Shown piece by piece: positions 1 to 12,889 of a stretch of 64,000 nucleotides of DNA. The stretch lies in assembly GCA_030159075.1 (NCBI GenBank), contig BROG01000946.1, positions 1 through 64,000 on the forward strand, read 5' to 3'. Source of the DNA: Atrina japonica (lineage: Eukaryota; Mollusca; Bivalvia; Pterioida; Pinnidae). Each line of letters opens with the position of its first letter. The first letter of the stretch is position 1. A program made the position numbers and the translations under genes. A model generated the notes under the pieces. The model saw only the letters and a program-made list of their open reading frames with translations. It was not told where the DNA came from and did not search any database.

Positions 1-45
1 ATCTATGTCGTGGACATTCTATTGGTATCTGAGATTTATTATATT
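1..45 (+). mobile_element. Family A retroelement 3' terminus at window edge
   Basis: The first 45 bases match the last 45 of the family A 3' UTR (ATCTATGTC-TGGACATTCTAT followed by GTATCTGAGATTT). The copy enters from outside the window. Confidence 0.5.
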
Positions 46-819
46 GTTTATAAAGTGATTGGAAGCCTGAGATAACTTTTGTTATTATGTTTATAATATT
101 CATAAAAACCTGTGATCATTTGTACCAAGTCTGCTTACATTATACTTGAGCCATAAAATGTTTTCAAAACATGCCTAAATATCTATATATAAAGTCTCCA
201 ATCTTTTTACATAACTAAGGAAAAGGTGCAAGCCTTGTGAACATGATTTAAGTGAGCATGGAGCTATTCATGTAACATTGCTAAACAAAGATGATACAAA
301 ATTATTATTTAATTTTGTCGAATTATTTGTTAATGTATAGTCAAAATGCAATTCAAAGAATAAATAACATAATCTAGAAAATCTTTAAAGGGCAAAAACA
401 AGGGTCAATAAGAGTGAAATAAAAGGTCGCATCTGTGGTTCTTTATGACTAGATACTATTGTGAAAACGACGGGGGAAAACGCATGAAGTCAAAGAAACA
501 AAGATACTAACTTTTGATAATTAATATTTAAGGCGATTAATAATCATACCGACACACAAAAACGAAGTTGACAAAATATTTTTAAAATTAGTCTTAGATA
601 AAATTTCAAGAGAGAAACTGAAAGCGGTAACGCTTCGTTCTAGATCACCCGGAATCAGTTCATCTGTTAAACAATATCCATCGAAACTTGTCAAAGAGGG
701 TTCCGTTTAGATTTATTTTTTGCGTTAGCTCTTCAGTAAATCTGACATAAAAGCTAGCTTTATAAGTATAATGAGGAAGTACCACTGGATATCCGAAACT
801 CCAAATTAATTAGAATACG

Positions 820-935
820 ACAATATAGATATAAAAACGGTCTCAACACAGCGAATTCCAATGGGGTGGAACCAGTTGTCTGGGAGAAGACAGCGTTCCC
901 ATTTAGCATATCACACCTGACGCAAATGCAACCGA
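820..935 (-). mobile_element. Possible family B retroelement 3' remnant
   Basis: The order of landmarks (GGAACCAGTTGTCTGG, TTAGCATATCACACCTGACG, CAAATG) follows the minus-strand family B 3' region seen at 27120-27185, but with heavy divergence. It is weakly supported. Confidence 0.3.
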
Positions 936-944
936 TATGCAGGA

Positions 945-1330
945 TCGTGTTCAACATATGAACATATCATATACAGATTTAACCTACTCATTGACACATT
1001 TTTGACAGGGATATCGAAACCGTGTTGGATGTCAGCGTTCCGCAAACTTTACGGTCGGTATAATAGTCGTGTTTGCGATAAATCTGTTTCAATAAGTGAA
1101 ATGTTGAGTTACCTGTTCGATGGCAGTTGTTGAGACGTCTGTACCAATTGAGACGAGGATTCATTCCGCACGTATTTCATTTTAATTTGACTTTGGACTC
1201 ACGCTGTTGTGACCGGCCTCCATGGCATCTGATCCAACCTCTTGATTGTCCATTTTTACCATATTTGTACCCATATCCTGGACATCCTAAAGACTTATAC
1301 TTTGGTATCTGAGATTTTTATATTGTATTG
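945..1330 (+). mobile_element. Family A retroelement 3' fragment
   Basis: The last coding part of the RT (FRKLYGRYNSRVCDKSVSIS) and the complete 3' UTR run to TTTGGTATCTGAG. The typical GTTGTTGAGACGTCTGTACC and ACTCACG...TGTGACCGG landmarks are present. It is 5'-truncated. Confidence 0.65.
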
Positions 1331-1334
1331 AAAC

Positions 1335-1485
1335 CTATGAAGATCCAAAAAGGTTAAGCTCAGTGAAAAGGTCTGATTGGCGAAAGGAAGTCACTGTGTA
1401 ATCAAGGATGCTATTTAACATTCATGAGAGTGGGAGCGCAAATTGTTTAAGAAGATCCCCGTATCGACCATAAAGAGTAAGGTTT
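1335..1485 (-). mobile_element. Family B retroelement 3' fragment
   Basis: It matches the antisense family B 3' end: AGGTTAAGCTCAGTGAAAAG, GATTGGCGAAAGGAAGTCAC, ACATTCATGAGAGTGGGAG, AAGATCCCCGTATCGACCAT. The last stretch is the end of the coding region (DRYGDLVKHYEV in sense). Confidence 0.55.
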
Positions 1486-1489
1486 TTGA

Positions 1490-2145
1490 TATTTACTTTT
1501 AAATATTCTAGATAAAAATCACATAAATGATTTATATCAAAATGATTATATAATGTATGAATATACCATCAGTAATGTGACAGAGAGGATAAAAGGTCCA
1601 TAGGTCAATATATATAGAAAGTGTATTTTGGAAGACTTGACCTGACATCGAATGTCATGGAGAAGTACCTTCAAGATGGCTTGTAGAGTCTTACACAACC
1701 CCAGTGTAGTTATTTGGCCAGTTTCATTAATTTATGACTCTGTCATAATGTATCTAAACAATAACCACTTTTTTGCATTTTACTCGGTATAACTAAAATT
1801 TTGGATCAATCTTAGTTTAGATAAAGATAATATCAATATGATGACACGTCAATGACGTCAAGAATCTGTGTAATGGTGAGTAAGTATTCTTTTAAAACCA
1901 ATGGAGTATCCCTTAAAATAACATAATTCTGTTACTAAATAAAATAGTTACGTTATCAGTTATATTTTATATATTATAAATGTTTGTATATCTGTTGATA
2001 GCCTTATTTATCTTCCGTTGTAACTTTAATATTGAGCAGTTACAAGGTTTTCAAAAATTCATAATTGGAGTTTCATAAAGCCAGAACTGATTACTGAGGT
2101 AAAAATATTGTATTACTAATAATAATGGTTCCACCAGATAGGCTC
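1490..2145. other. No gene recognised
   Basis: AT-rich sequence with no frame over 60 codons that resembles a protein, and no clear repeat structure. Confidence 0.5.
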
Positions 2146-2149
2146 GAAT

Positions 2150-2440
2150 TGAATATTTGTTTATAAGGAACATCATAATAATTGTCAGTTAGATGGAACG
2201 AAATATCAGCATCCCCTTTTAGCATGCCACACCCGTCACAAATGTTCCCTCAAGTTCGGTGAAACGGTCAAGCTCGGTCAAAAGGTCATCAGTCAGTTCC
2301 AAATTTGATTGGCGAAAGAGAGTCACGTGCCGTGCTCCAGAATTCTATCTTACATTCATGACAGGGGGTTTCATATTGTTTTACTAGATTCCGGTATCGA
2401 TCATAAAGCGTCCTTAGTGACAAAATCCTTAAAATTTCAA
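2150..2440 (-). mobile_element. Family B retroelement 3' fragment
   Basis: Antisense family B 3' UTR: TTAGCATGCCACACCCGTCA, the short tandem AAGTTCGGTGAAACGGTCAA units, then CATGACAGGGGGTTTCATA and GATTCCGGTATCGATCATAA, which mark the coding end. Confidence 0.6.
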
Positions 2441-2760
2441 TCGAATGTTAAAAGCCTCATAACTGGATTAGATGTACTGTTGTGATGTTTGTTTTGTGAT
2501 AAAGTGAATGTAATGTGTACTGGTACGTTGAAAGTACAGTTTCCTAAGAATAACCCCTGATAAAGTGAAAATGTTTTTGTAAATGTAACCGTTTGATTAA
2601 ATGTTTCATTGCATTTTGATTGGTTAAAAATTAAATACAGCATTTTCCAGTTACTTTGCAGTGAGTTGTATTTTCACTTAGTTAAAATAATCAATGAAAA
2701 TTATCAGTGAAAAAAATAGATAATATTTAATTGATAAATTTAATAAACATATTATTGAAA
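2440..2760. repeat. Dispersed repeat, copy 1 (partner at 10320)
   Basis: It shares with 10320-10640, in direct orientation, the blocks AAGTGAATGTAAT, CAGTTTCCTAAGAATAA, AAATACAGCATTTTCCA and ATATTTAATTGATAAA. No coding or structural hallmark is evident. Confidence 0.55.
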
Positions 2761-2809
2761 AAGAATTAAAAGCAAAATTAACAGAATATTTTCCAAGAAC
2801 TATCTGAAT

Positions 2810-2955
2810 CAAAATATATAAAATCAGAAATACCAAAGTATCAACCTCGTCACGAGATTTAAGACACAACATACAAATCTGGTGAAAACACTATAGAAAC
2901 ATAATTGTATCTTTGAAAATCCAGACGTGGAATCAGGTGCTATGGGGAGTAAGCA
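2810..2955 (-). mobile_element. Family A retroelement 3' fragment
   Basis: Antisense family A terminus: ATAAAATCAGAAATACCAAA, ACAAATCTGGTGAAAA, then a degraded CCAGACGTGGAATCAGGTGC and GTAAGCATCCCCT. Only the last roughly 140 bp of the element remain. Confidence 0.55.
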
Positions 2956-2959
2956 TCCC

Positions 2960-5060
2960 CTATTTAACATACATGTGTATAAACATCTGAAAGACAATCG
3001 TTACTACTAATGTTGATCCCCATTTATATAAGAAATGTATTGCATGATTTTGGTTATGAGTACTCTTCTTAGGTATTGAAAATGGTGTGTATACCAATAG
3101 AAATTGAATTTCCTGAACTCTATGAAATTGAGGATAAGTAGCATATTATTCTTTAGCGAACTAAATATACCAAACAATATACTTCTATCCTCAACTATAG
3201 TCACTTTTATCATATGAAATGTGTGCGATGCAACTTCATAACATTTCATTACATAGATATTTTATATGTAACAAGCATAATAAAGCCTAGCGGCGATTTG
3301 ATTGGCTAGCGTGCGGAAAACTGAACTACTTTTATTTACATCGTTTACAAATTTCATTCGTCTGAGGGTTGGCAATTACGTCTCTTGCTGTTTTTTGACT
3401 TCACTTGAATTTGATTTGAAACAATCGAAATGTTTGGAGATAATTTTTCATTTTTTGTTTTATTCAAGTTTTCCTAAATTCAACATCGGGTGGATTATAC
3501 TTAGATGTAATTAATTATTTATAATGTAGGCTATTTATGCATTTAAACATAAGATATATTTACAGTATGTATATGCAGTTATTTTTGCGAAAGTCAAATC
3601 AACTCTGTCTCGACAGAAAGGTTAACATATAATTTCGAATTTATCCCCAGTCATCAGAAAATGTCCTGGAAAGTGTATATCATACGATAAAAAGAATCTG
3701 TCACGAGTTTCAATTTATATCATATGTATGATACTTCCCATCTCATGGAAAACTCAAAACTCGCATAATAAATGAGATATGAGTGGAAACTACTATAATA
3801 CTATAATATACAGATCTTACTTTTTATGTTTTATATACTTTTGTATACTTTCTCTATGCCCGCTGTTTTTATTGATATAATTTATACTGTCTACATACAT
3901 ATATATAAGTATATGTGCGTAATTTGTTTATGTTATATTTGATTTTTGTAATTTTTCATTTATAATATTGTTTAAGTCACACTCAACAATTTTTTCAGTT
4001 ATATGTTGGCAACCAATTTTAATGGCGGAGGAGATAACCCGGTTACAGTTGTATCGGGAAGAGACCACCGACCTTCAGCAAAATATACAAAATATAACAA
4101 AATATAATACTACACATTTATATAACAAATATAATGTATTATGTATCAGTATATGTTTGTACACATATATGTATTATATATACTTTTTGTGTACTTTTCA
4201 ACGTGTTAATGGCTTTGACGTTATTTGTCTTTTAATTGGCTGTATGTTTGACATGATTAGTCGTTAAAATGAATGTCAGTGTATTTTTTCTCTCCTAAAT
4301 GGATTTATCATGGTTTGTATTTGTACTTAATGAAGTTCGATCTAATTTGTATTCATGTTTTGTCAGTACCTTTGTTCGTTGCATTCTAATTGCTGTACGG
4401 TATATAAAATAAAATTATGTATCTACCATCACAAAGTCTCATTACGGAAGTCCATAGATGCCAAATTTTATTAAGATTGAATTCCAGCGGCTGTCAGGTA
4501 ACAATATATTGCCTGCGATTTTATTATATAGATACATCTTCACAGTTTTGGTTTTTGAAATTGCTCTTTAATTAAATAGTTTATTTTCAATTTGATTATT
4601 CCCCGTGGACACGTGAAAAGCTTTAGTAGTAGTACAGGTGCGTATAATTAATATTTATATCAATTCTATATGTAACCGGAACGAAAAGAAATATAAGGAA
4701 AAAATTATCGGTTTTAAAAGCATACTTATGGCACACCAACATTACTATCAGAAGTTATACCTAGTTTTTCTCCAGTTTTACCCACTTAAAAGATTAAATT
4801 AGGTTAAAGTGCAAACAACTATGTGTAAATGCGCTAAAATCACAAAAATGCGTTAAATCTAGTTTTTTTTTTTTTATATATTTTTATATATATAACATAT
4901 TGACCTCATTAATCGTTTATGCATTCGATTTATATTGTGACGTCATATAAGGATTATAAACCTCCTTTCGAAGCAGTATATGGAAAATATACCGTCTTCA
5001 CGTGTCCAGTCAAAGCCAACGGGTATCTCAGATACAGGGGTACATATATAATTACAGTCA
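2960..5060. other. No gene recognised; AT-rich
   Basis: Frames at 3302-3514 and 3968-4267 have no recognisable motif and unremarkable composition. I treat them as chance. Poly-T and TA-rich stretches occur near 4865-4900. Confidence 0.5.
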
Positions 5061-5063
5061 TTA

Positions 5064-5186
5064 GTTTTATTACTGACCGCCCACGAGAATATGTCGGGTT
5101 GATTAAGTCTATGGCGAGGCGAAGCCGAGTCTTCCATGGACTTGATAAACCCGACATAATTTAATGGATGGTCAGTAATAAACGTA
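5064..5186. repeat. Hairpin-forming inverted repeat (foldback element)
   Basis: The left arm is TTTATTACTGACC, then TATGTCGGGTTGATTAAGTC. The right arm contains GACTTGATAAACCCGACATA, then GGTCAGTAATAAA. Arms of about 50 nt enclose a loop of about 17 nt (CGAGGCGAAGCCGAG core). Both strands stay open by chance. It is probably a small MITE. Confidence 0.6.
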
Positions 5187-5530
5187 ACAACTGTTTTATT
5201 TTGTCAAGGACAACATCCTCATTTAGTAAAATTGCCACTGTACATAGAATATACCGTATTGTATATATAGCCTATATGACTATATACATTGGGTTATGAG
5301 AAAATAAGAATTATTTTGAGAAAAAAAAGACCCACATTAACTGAAGAAACTAGGTTTAACGCATTAATATGATTCTTCAAAATCCATACTATATGTCAAT
5401 TTAATAACGCCTAAATACTCATTATGTACACTAATCCTTTTAACTAATATGCATATCATTAATTTGTATCGAAAAAATGTGTTTAACATTGCGAAAAGCA
5501 GCATTGTTATTGTCATAGCTCCAGCAAATG

Positions 5531-5598
5531 TTGGAAATCTTACTGTATACATACATACATTCATTCATTCATTCATTCATTCATTTATTCATTCATTC

Positions 5599-5670
<72 letters not shown>

Positions 5671-5691
5671 GTAGGTAGGTAGGTAGGTAGG

Positions 5692-5748
<57 letters not shown>

Positions 5749-5832
5749 GGATGCATAAATCCATCGGTCAATCCATCTATCGACCGATCGATAGATAGAT
5801 AAATAAATTGATTGATTGATTGATTGATTGAT
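5531..5832. repeat. Compound tetranucleotide microsatellite
   Basis: (CATA)n/(CATT)n at 5548-5600 passes into a long (GATA)n block with an internal (GGTA)n run (5600-5750), then a (GATT)n run near 5810-5832. Apparent reading frames (YLSI repeats on the minus strand) are repeat artefacts. Confidence 0.9.
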
Positions 5833-5944
5833 CCGCCACTGAGATGAATTCTGAGCATGGATATCTCTAATCTTGTATTCAAACCATGTTATCTAATTTT
5901 AAAAGTTTAGCATTACTTTGCTAGTAGTTAGATCAAATTCTGAT

Positions 5945-7545
5945 ACTATCTATTTCAGATTTTTTTATGTATCTGATGAGTACGAAAAGTATAAAAAATC
6001 TCAGATACCAAAGTATAAATAAATAGAATACCCAGGTCATAGATGCAAATCCGGTAAAAATGGACAAACACGGACCTATGGAAACCAAGTGGGATCAAGT
6101 GCCATGGAGGTGTAAGCATCCCCTGTCGACTGGTCACACCCGCCTTGAGTCCACAGTCAAGTCCAATGAAATACGTGAGGAGTGTATCCTCGTTACAATT
6201 GGTACAGACGTCTCAACAACAGCCAACGAAAAGGGAACTCAACATTTCACTTAGTGAAATGCGTGTCCGTATTACGCTCATTTGATATACCTACAACGGA
6301 TACCGATTTTGAGCTACCATATTTATATCGGATACCTAAACTTCATAAAATCCCATATAAGCAAAGATACATAACAAAATCCAGCAAATGTTCTACCAAA
6401 CCTTTATGTTTAGTCTTTACTAAGATATTGACAACCATTAAGAAGTAACTTCAACAATATTGTACAGTTGCTTATTCCAGAAGAGGTGTAAATCTGATGT
6501 GAATACTAAAGAAAATTCTAAACAGCTTTTAGAAAATTTGAAGGCACACAATTTTTCTCGAATTCACAGTATCAAAACTTCTGACTTCTCTACTCTTTGC
6601 ACAACTATTCCACATAAAAAAATTAAAAGAAAACGTTTTAGCATCATAGACAACTATTTTTTCACTTAAGGTGGTACCCGGAAATTTAAATATCTAGTGA
6701 TTGGCTATCAGGATACTTATTTTGTCTAACAACACTCTGATTCTACACATAAATACACTGAAGTTGATATTAAAACATGCTGGAATTTCTAATAGACAAT
6801 ATATTTGTAATGTTCGGAGACGTGGTCTTTCAACAAACTGTCGGAATTCCTATTGGAACCAATTGTGCCCCTTTTTGGCCGACCTGTTCCTTTATTCATA
6901 CGAAACAGACTTCATTCAGAAACTGCTGAATCAAAAGAAGAAAAACTTAGCGATATCATTTTACTTAATATAGACACAGACGGGAAATTAGGAACTAAGC
7001 TATACGACAGACGCGACGATTTCGGGTTTCCCATCGTAAATTTTCCAAATTTAAGTAGTAATATCACTCAGTCACCCGCACATGGAGTTTATATTTCACA
7101 AGTGATCCGATATGCCAGGACGTGTACTACATATGAACATTTCATATACAGATGTAAACTACTCACTGACAAATTATTGACACGTGGATATCGAAAACCG
7201 CGTTTAAGATCAACATTCCGCAAATTTTACGGTCAGTATAATTGCCTTGTTTGCGATTACTCTGTTTCACTAGGTGAAATGTTGAGTTTCATTTTTGTTG
7301 ACGGTTGTTGAGACGTCTGTACAAATTGTGACGAGGATACACTCATCACGTATTTCATTGGACTTGACTGTGGACTCATGGCGGGTGTAACCGGTAGACA
7401 GGGGATGCTTACTCCTCCATGGCACCTGATCCCACCTCTTGATTTCCAGAGGTCCGTGTTTGTCCATTTTTACCGAATTGGTATCTATGTCCTGGACACT
7501 GGACAATCTATTGATTTATAATTTGGTAAATAAGATTTTTATATC
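5945..7545 (+). mobile_element. Family A Penelope-like retroelement with inverted terminal copies of its 3' end
   Basis: A plus-strand RT body (6260-7312) carries frameshifts but shows SVLRSFDIPTTD, YRIPKLHKIPYKQRYITK and later LLTRGYRKPRLRSTFRKFYG. The right end (7270-7545) is the normal 3' UTR. The left end (about 5990-6258) is the reverse complement of the same segment, including the last codons before the stop. The copy is thus bounded by roughly 265-bp inverted repeats. Inverted and partial tandem terminal repeats are known for Penelope-type elements. Confidence 0.72.
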
Positions 7546-8076
7546 TATATCAGTCTGTCGTAATACTTACAATTACCACCATTACATTGCTGCTTGACTA
7601 ATTATAACAACAACTTTAGTTCAGAGGTGAAGATGCTTTGTACTTTATTAATGCATATAAACTACATTAACCGATTACAAATGTCAACTTATAACCTTCA
7701 CGACGAAAATTGATGGTGTATAGGTTAACCAAGATAAAGAGGTACATCCGGGATCTGTCAAAAAGTAAAATAGTAATATTTTCCAAAACTAGGGTGAACT
7801 GATTAAAAATTTTGCCATACGCGGATTCAATGCATAATAGAAGCTCTGATATGTTTGCACCGATAAGCACCCTGTCACTCCTGTTATGATCTAATTTTGG
7901 ACTCGTTGTGTTTATAAACCTGTGCTAATTTACCTGGGTAGAGCTATAATTACATTCGGTTCATCAACAAATTGCCAAAGAAAAGGTTAGGAATTCAGAA
8001 TTTGACATAGCAAAAGATAATATATAAATGATCAACTTTATACTTCAAAACTGTGACTGTGTGTGCGTGCCCTTAG

Positions 8077-8295
<219 letters not shown>

Positions 8296-8876
8296 TGAAT
8301 CCATGCCACTGTTAGTATTTTGATTTTCCCGAAGTTCGTCAGTTAAAGCGGGAACATATTCAGACTATGGGCCATTGAGAAAAGAGAAATTTTAGGTTTG
8401 AGGCTACAGATTTTCGCTTGCACAAGTGTTTAGTAGTAGAATATATAGAGGGCATTTGACAATTGGTTTTGAACAACATGGTTATTATATCGTGTGACAC
8501 ATGAGAATTACATTTTTATCTAATATTATATTTTCTAGCCATGTTTTGTTACCTGACGTTTTGTAGCTAGACCGAGATACAGTCTAAACTCCTCGAGTCG
8601 TAAAATGTAAACAAACCTCTTCACATTTTGGTTAAGATCTATCATTCCGGTTCTAAGAAAATATTGCATTGAAATGGGGAAAATATAGGCTTATAGGTTC
8701 ATTCCGGCTATGTCAAAATATTTTGATGTACCGACAAGAAGTGTGGAAAAAGTTTGTTGGTGTTCCAAGAATCTTGTATAAACACAATTAAATAAGAGCC
8801 AAAAATACAGATTTATCCGAAATATTTGATAAGAAATATTATAGACATAAGAACAGAGATCTAAATCTGTTGTATT

Positions 8877-9255
8877 TTAAAGGGGCATTAGCTGTGTTTA
8901 TCAAAATAAAACACTTCGTTTATTTTTTTACTTGTACATGTATATGTACTTGATGTACACTAACAAATAAGAACTATACACAGACATAAGAAATCTTATA
9001 TTCCTATATATTTTTGTGAAAATAAGATCAGGCCCAGTGTGGTATTCACATACAAATAGTAAGGTTGAGTTAATCAATTGCAAGTGAAAAAAGGTGCCAA
9101 CAGCCAAACTGAATTTCTCAAGCAATTTTTACAAAATAGAGATTTAAGAATTTTTATGTCTATGTAATTGTATGTCTCTTTCTTCTTGTATATGAATCGG
9201 AGTAGTAAAAATGAAAATAAAATTTTTGAAAAAAAACACAGCTAATGTCCCTTAA
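8877..9255. mobile_element. Palindromic MITE with TTAA flanks
   Basis: The element starts TTAAAGGGGCATTAGCTGTG and ends CACAGCTAATGTCCCTTAA. The two arms pair over more than 150 bp, for example left CAGACATAAGAAATCTTA with right TTTAAGAATTTTTATGTCT. TTAA at both edges suggests a piggyBac-type target. It has no coding capacity. Related copies are at 18118, 20945, 21695, 42150 and 45325. Confidence 0.72.
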
Positions 9256-9259
9256 ATAT

Positions 9260-10130
9260 GTGATGCAAAAGATTATAGGCATACAAACTGTCAAAATGGA
9301 TTCTTTTGTTTTAAAGAAAGCTTCAAATATCTGAAGTTTTATACAAATAAAATGATTTTTAAAAATTCCTGGGCGAAAAAAAAATTGTTATTACGTGGTA
9401 TTGGTGAAAAGAAATTTAGTGTCAACAATGGGTGAGTAAATATTTGTATTCTTACATTGATGACAGGAATCTCAAATGTCAGTGTATTTCATTCATTCTA
9501 GGCAATGTATGCATGATATGTTGATTTTTTACAGCGATATAACTTTTTAGCCTTTTCAGTTTTTTGTCTAATCTTGGAATTTCTTTTTGTCATCAAAATG
9601 TACGTGTATACCTTTAATACATTGATCTCGGTAATATTTCTCAGTGATATATATATATATATATATATCAAAGTATATCTAAGACATGTAAATTGTATTT
9701 AATCATGATAAAAGTAAAACATAATAGTAAAAAAGCCTGATATTATTCAGTGATATATAACATATCAAATTATATCAATATATGTATATCTACAAATGTA
9801 ATTATTCAATTTCAATGTTTTTTTTAATTTGAACCATAAACACAAAGTTTCAATACATAAAAAAATAATCATTTAATTCTAATAATTTCAGTTCTTGTTC
9901 ATAATAAAATTCAAGAACGGCATATATTTTCTCTTAAAAATGTTTTTAAAATCAGCTAAAATTAATACAAAATTCAGGTAAAATATACAGGTATCTTTGA
10001 GCTGGAAATTAGTCTGTGACTATAAAAAAATACTTATCACTAAAACAACACCTGTATTCAATTTGTTGACATTCCCGGAATATTTTGTTTATAAATGTTG
10101 GAGTAGCTGAAAGACACCGGCTTAAAAGCT
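9260..10130. other. No gene recognised; short TA tracts
   Basis: Low-complexity AT-rich DNA with a (TA)n tract at 9648-9668 and no coding signal. Confidence 0.5.
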
Positions 10131-10319
10131 TTATACACGGAGAAACTGTTTAGTAGTTGAATATATAGAGGATATTTGACAATTGTTTTTTAACATCACG
10201 GTTAACATATCGAGTTAGCCATCATTTCAATACATGTGTAATTTATGTTCCGTTATATTTAAAAACTGTGAAAATACATGCGCATTAATATAAACAAACT
10301 TGAACGAAGCGGGAATTGT

Positions 10320-10640
10320 CAATCATGTGTTAAAAGTCTCATGACTCGTGCTGAATGTTTGCGAAGATGTACATATAAAATAAATGCTTTGTGATTAAGT
10401 GAATGTAATTTTGAGTGGGGAGTTCAAAGCACAGTTTCCTGAGAATAATCCCTGATAAGTTGAAACGGTTTCTCTGAATGTAACAATTTCGTTTAATGAT
10501 TCACTGCATTTTGCTAAAAATGAAATACAGCATTTTCCATTTACTTTGCATTCAGTTGTATTTCCAATCAGTTAAAAAATCAAGGAAAAACATCAGTGAA
10601 AAATATAGGTTATATTTAATTGATTAATATTTTTAATATT
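10320..10640. repeat. Dispersed repeat, copy 2 (partner at 2440)
   Basis: A diverged direct copy of 2440-2760, containing AAGTGAATGTAATTTTG, ACAGTTTCCTGAGAATAAT and GAAATACAGCATTTTCCAT. Just upstream, 10140-10240 also resembles 8410-8520 (GTTTAGTAGT-GAATATATAGAG), so a longer dispersed family may be involved. Confidence 0.55.
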
Positions 10641-11035
10641 TGATAAATTTGTTTTCTTTCATTCATACAGTATGTCTAAAATATTTTCTGGTGTATAAGG
10701 ATAAGCAAGCAGTTAATAAAGTAATGCGTCTATCGGCTACGGCAAACTGTCAGCAAATGTTATTTGCGTTTGTGTTATTTATTGATGCAGTATATGAAGC
10801 ACTGATCGTTATTGATCATTAATAATACAGAATCTTAATTTATTCATTCTATCTAATTACGATTGTTATAACAAAACGAATATGCTTTTCTAAAATAGAA
10901 ATTTAATTTAATTTCACCAATTTTAGATTTTTTTTTCGCCATTTAGTTGATTTTCCTATTCTACACTAAAGTCAAAAATTAGCTACAATGATTACATAAA
11001 CAATAATTCAAATTAAGTAACTTTTCAATATATAT

Positions 11036-11780
11036 ATATACGTCTCCGAACATTACAAATATATTGTCTATTAGAAATTCCAGCATGTTTTTTAATATCA
11101 ACTTCAGTATATCTATGTGTAGAATCAGAGTGGTGTATGACGAAATAAGTATCCTGATAGCCAATCACTAGATATTTAAATTTTCGGGTACCATCTTTAG
11201 TGAAAAAGCAGTTGTCTATGATGCTGAAAAGTCTATCTTTTAATTTTTTATGTGGAATAGTAGTGTAAAAAGTAGATAAGTTATAAGTTTTGATACTGTG
11301 AATTCGAGAAAAATTGTGTGTCTTCAAATTTTCTAAAAGCTGTGTAGAATTTTTAAGTATCCACATCTGATTTACACCGCTTCTGGAATAAGCAACTGTA
11401 CAGTATTGTTGAAGTTTACGGCTGTCAATATCTTGGTTAGGAGTAAAGATAAAGGTTTGGTAGAACATTTGCTGGATCCTGCTATGTATCTTTGCTTATA
11501 TGGGGTTTTATGAAGTTTAGGTATCCAATATAAATATGGTAGCTCGAAATCGGTATCCGTTGTAGGTATATCAAATGAGCGTAATACGGATACGTGATTT
11601 TGAAGGATCTCGTCCTTTGAAAGTGAGCTACGTGTGTATGTAGGATTTCCAGAATTCGTATTAAACCCAAGTTCTTCTAATAAATAATTATAGTTATGTG
11701 CCTTACAAATAAAATCTATATTATTTGAGGCTTTGTCTGCTGGTACCAGTATATATTGGTCATGTAACCTTACTACCAGA
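11036..11780 (-). mobile_element. Family A Penelope-like retroelement fragment
   Basis: On the minus strand it reads, from 11780 downward: a VPADKA/FICKAHNYNYLLEE region, YLYWIPKLHKTPYK, SGVNQMWILKNSTQLLENLK, FSTFYTTIPHKKLKDRLFSI and MLEFLIDNIFVMFGDV. It stops at an (AT)n tract near 11036, so the second half of the RT and the 3' UTR are missing. One frameshift lies near 11475. It ends where a (TA)n tract starts. Confidence 0.75.
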
Positions 11781-12889
11781 ACTAGAAAAGAAAGTCATAT
11801 TTTCAGTGGCGGAGTTGAGATGTCAGGTCAATTGACACTAATCTGAAGCTTAACTGAATATAATTATTGTAAATGATCATAGGTGTCTCTAAATATTATC
11901 AAATTACAATCAAATAGCATAGTTTTGTGTAAAAATCAAGATTTACGAGATGCTATAGAATCGGTTCGAAAGGAGACAATGTCAGAGTCCTGATTTGATG
12001 GGACGCGGATCTGGGGCAAGGTATATTAAGTATATTATATTTTTAATACAGTATATAATGAAATTATATATATTATTTGATCTCGGCAGTTGCTATTAAC
12101 TATATTTGAAAGTAAGATTTAAAAATATTATGAAGATTTGAAATGATAGGAGAAATTTAGTTGAACTATATACGTTGAAAATTCTTAAAATAGCCATACT
12201 TTGTGTAACCGTTGCTAAGAAACGAAAAAAAATACCCGCTCTTATTTTATAATATATTGTTCTATAAGACTTATTCAAAATTTAGGCCAAAGTATCTTAA
12301 AATTTCTATGCTGCATTTTTGGGGGGTAAAGTCTTGAAAAATCAAAAAGTCATAAAATTCTTCTAATTGGATAATTGCAGAAACACTCTATCTTGAAGTT
12401 GTTGCTTTGAATGTCTAATCAAAGGTGATTCAAATAAAATATTTACATTATTGATATATCTTGTATGTTAAATAAAAACAAATGTTGAAACTATGCAAAA
12501 ATGCCTTTTTCTATATGGGTAAGAGGACACATCTTGTGAAAAACAACACTTTGTTGCCATGTCAACAATATTTTTTTTTCAATTTTAAAATCAATATTAT
12601 TTTTCAGTATTCTATAATAAACATATATAGTAAATATGAGCGTATTCTGTGACATACCATTTCTCAGCACTTAAATAATTCTTTGGTCTTTACATAAAAT
12701 TACTCATAATATAGTATTATTAAATGGTTGTTTTCATATTCAATACAGTTGATCGAGACTCAATACGACTGTACGAGGACAAAATACATTATCAATATGA
12801 AATCACCTTGTCCACGCGTTTCCTCGGAAACTACTAGACGGATTCTAATGAAACTTCATAATCATGATGATAGGTGTTGGTATGCAGAT

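Noticed and set aside
5589..5882. Minus-strand 97-codon frame with YLSI repeats
   Set aside because: Translation of the (GATA)n microsatellite.
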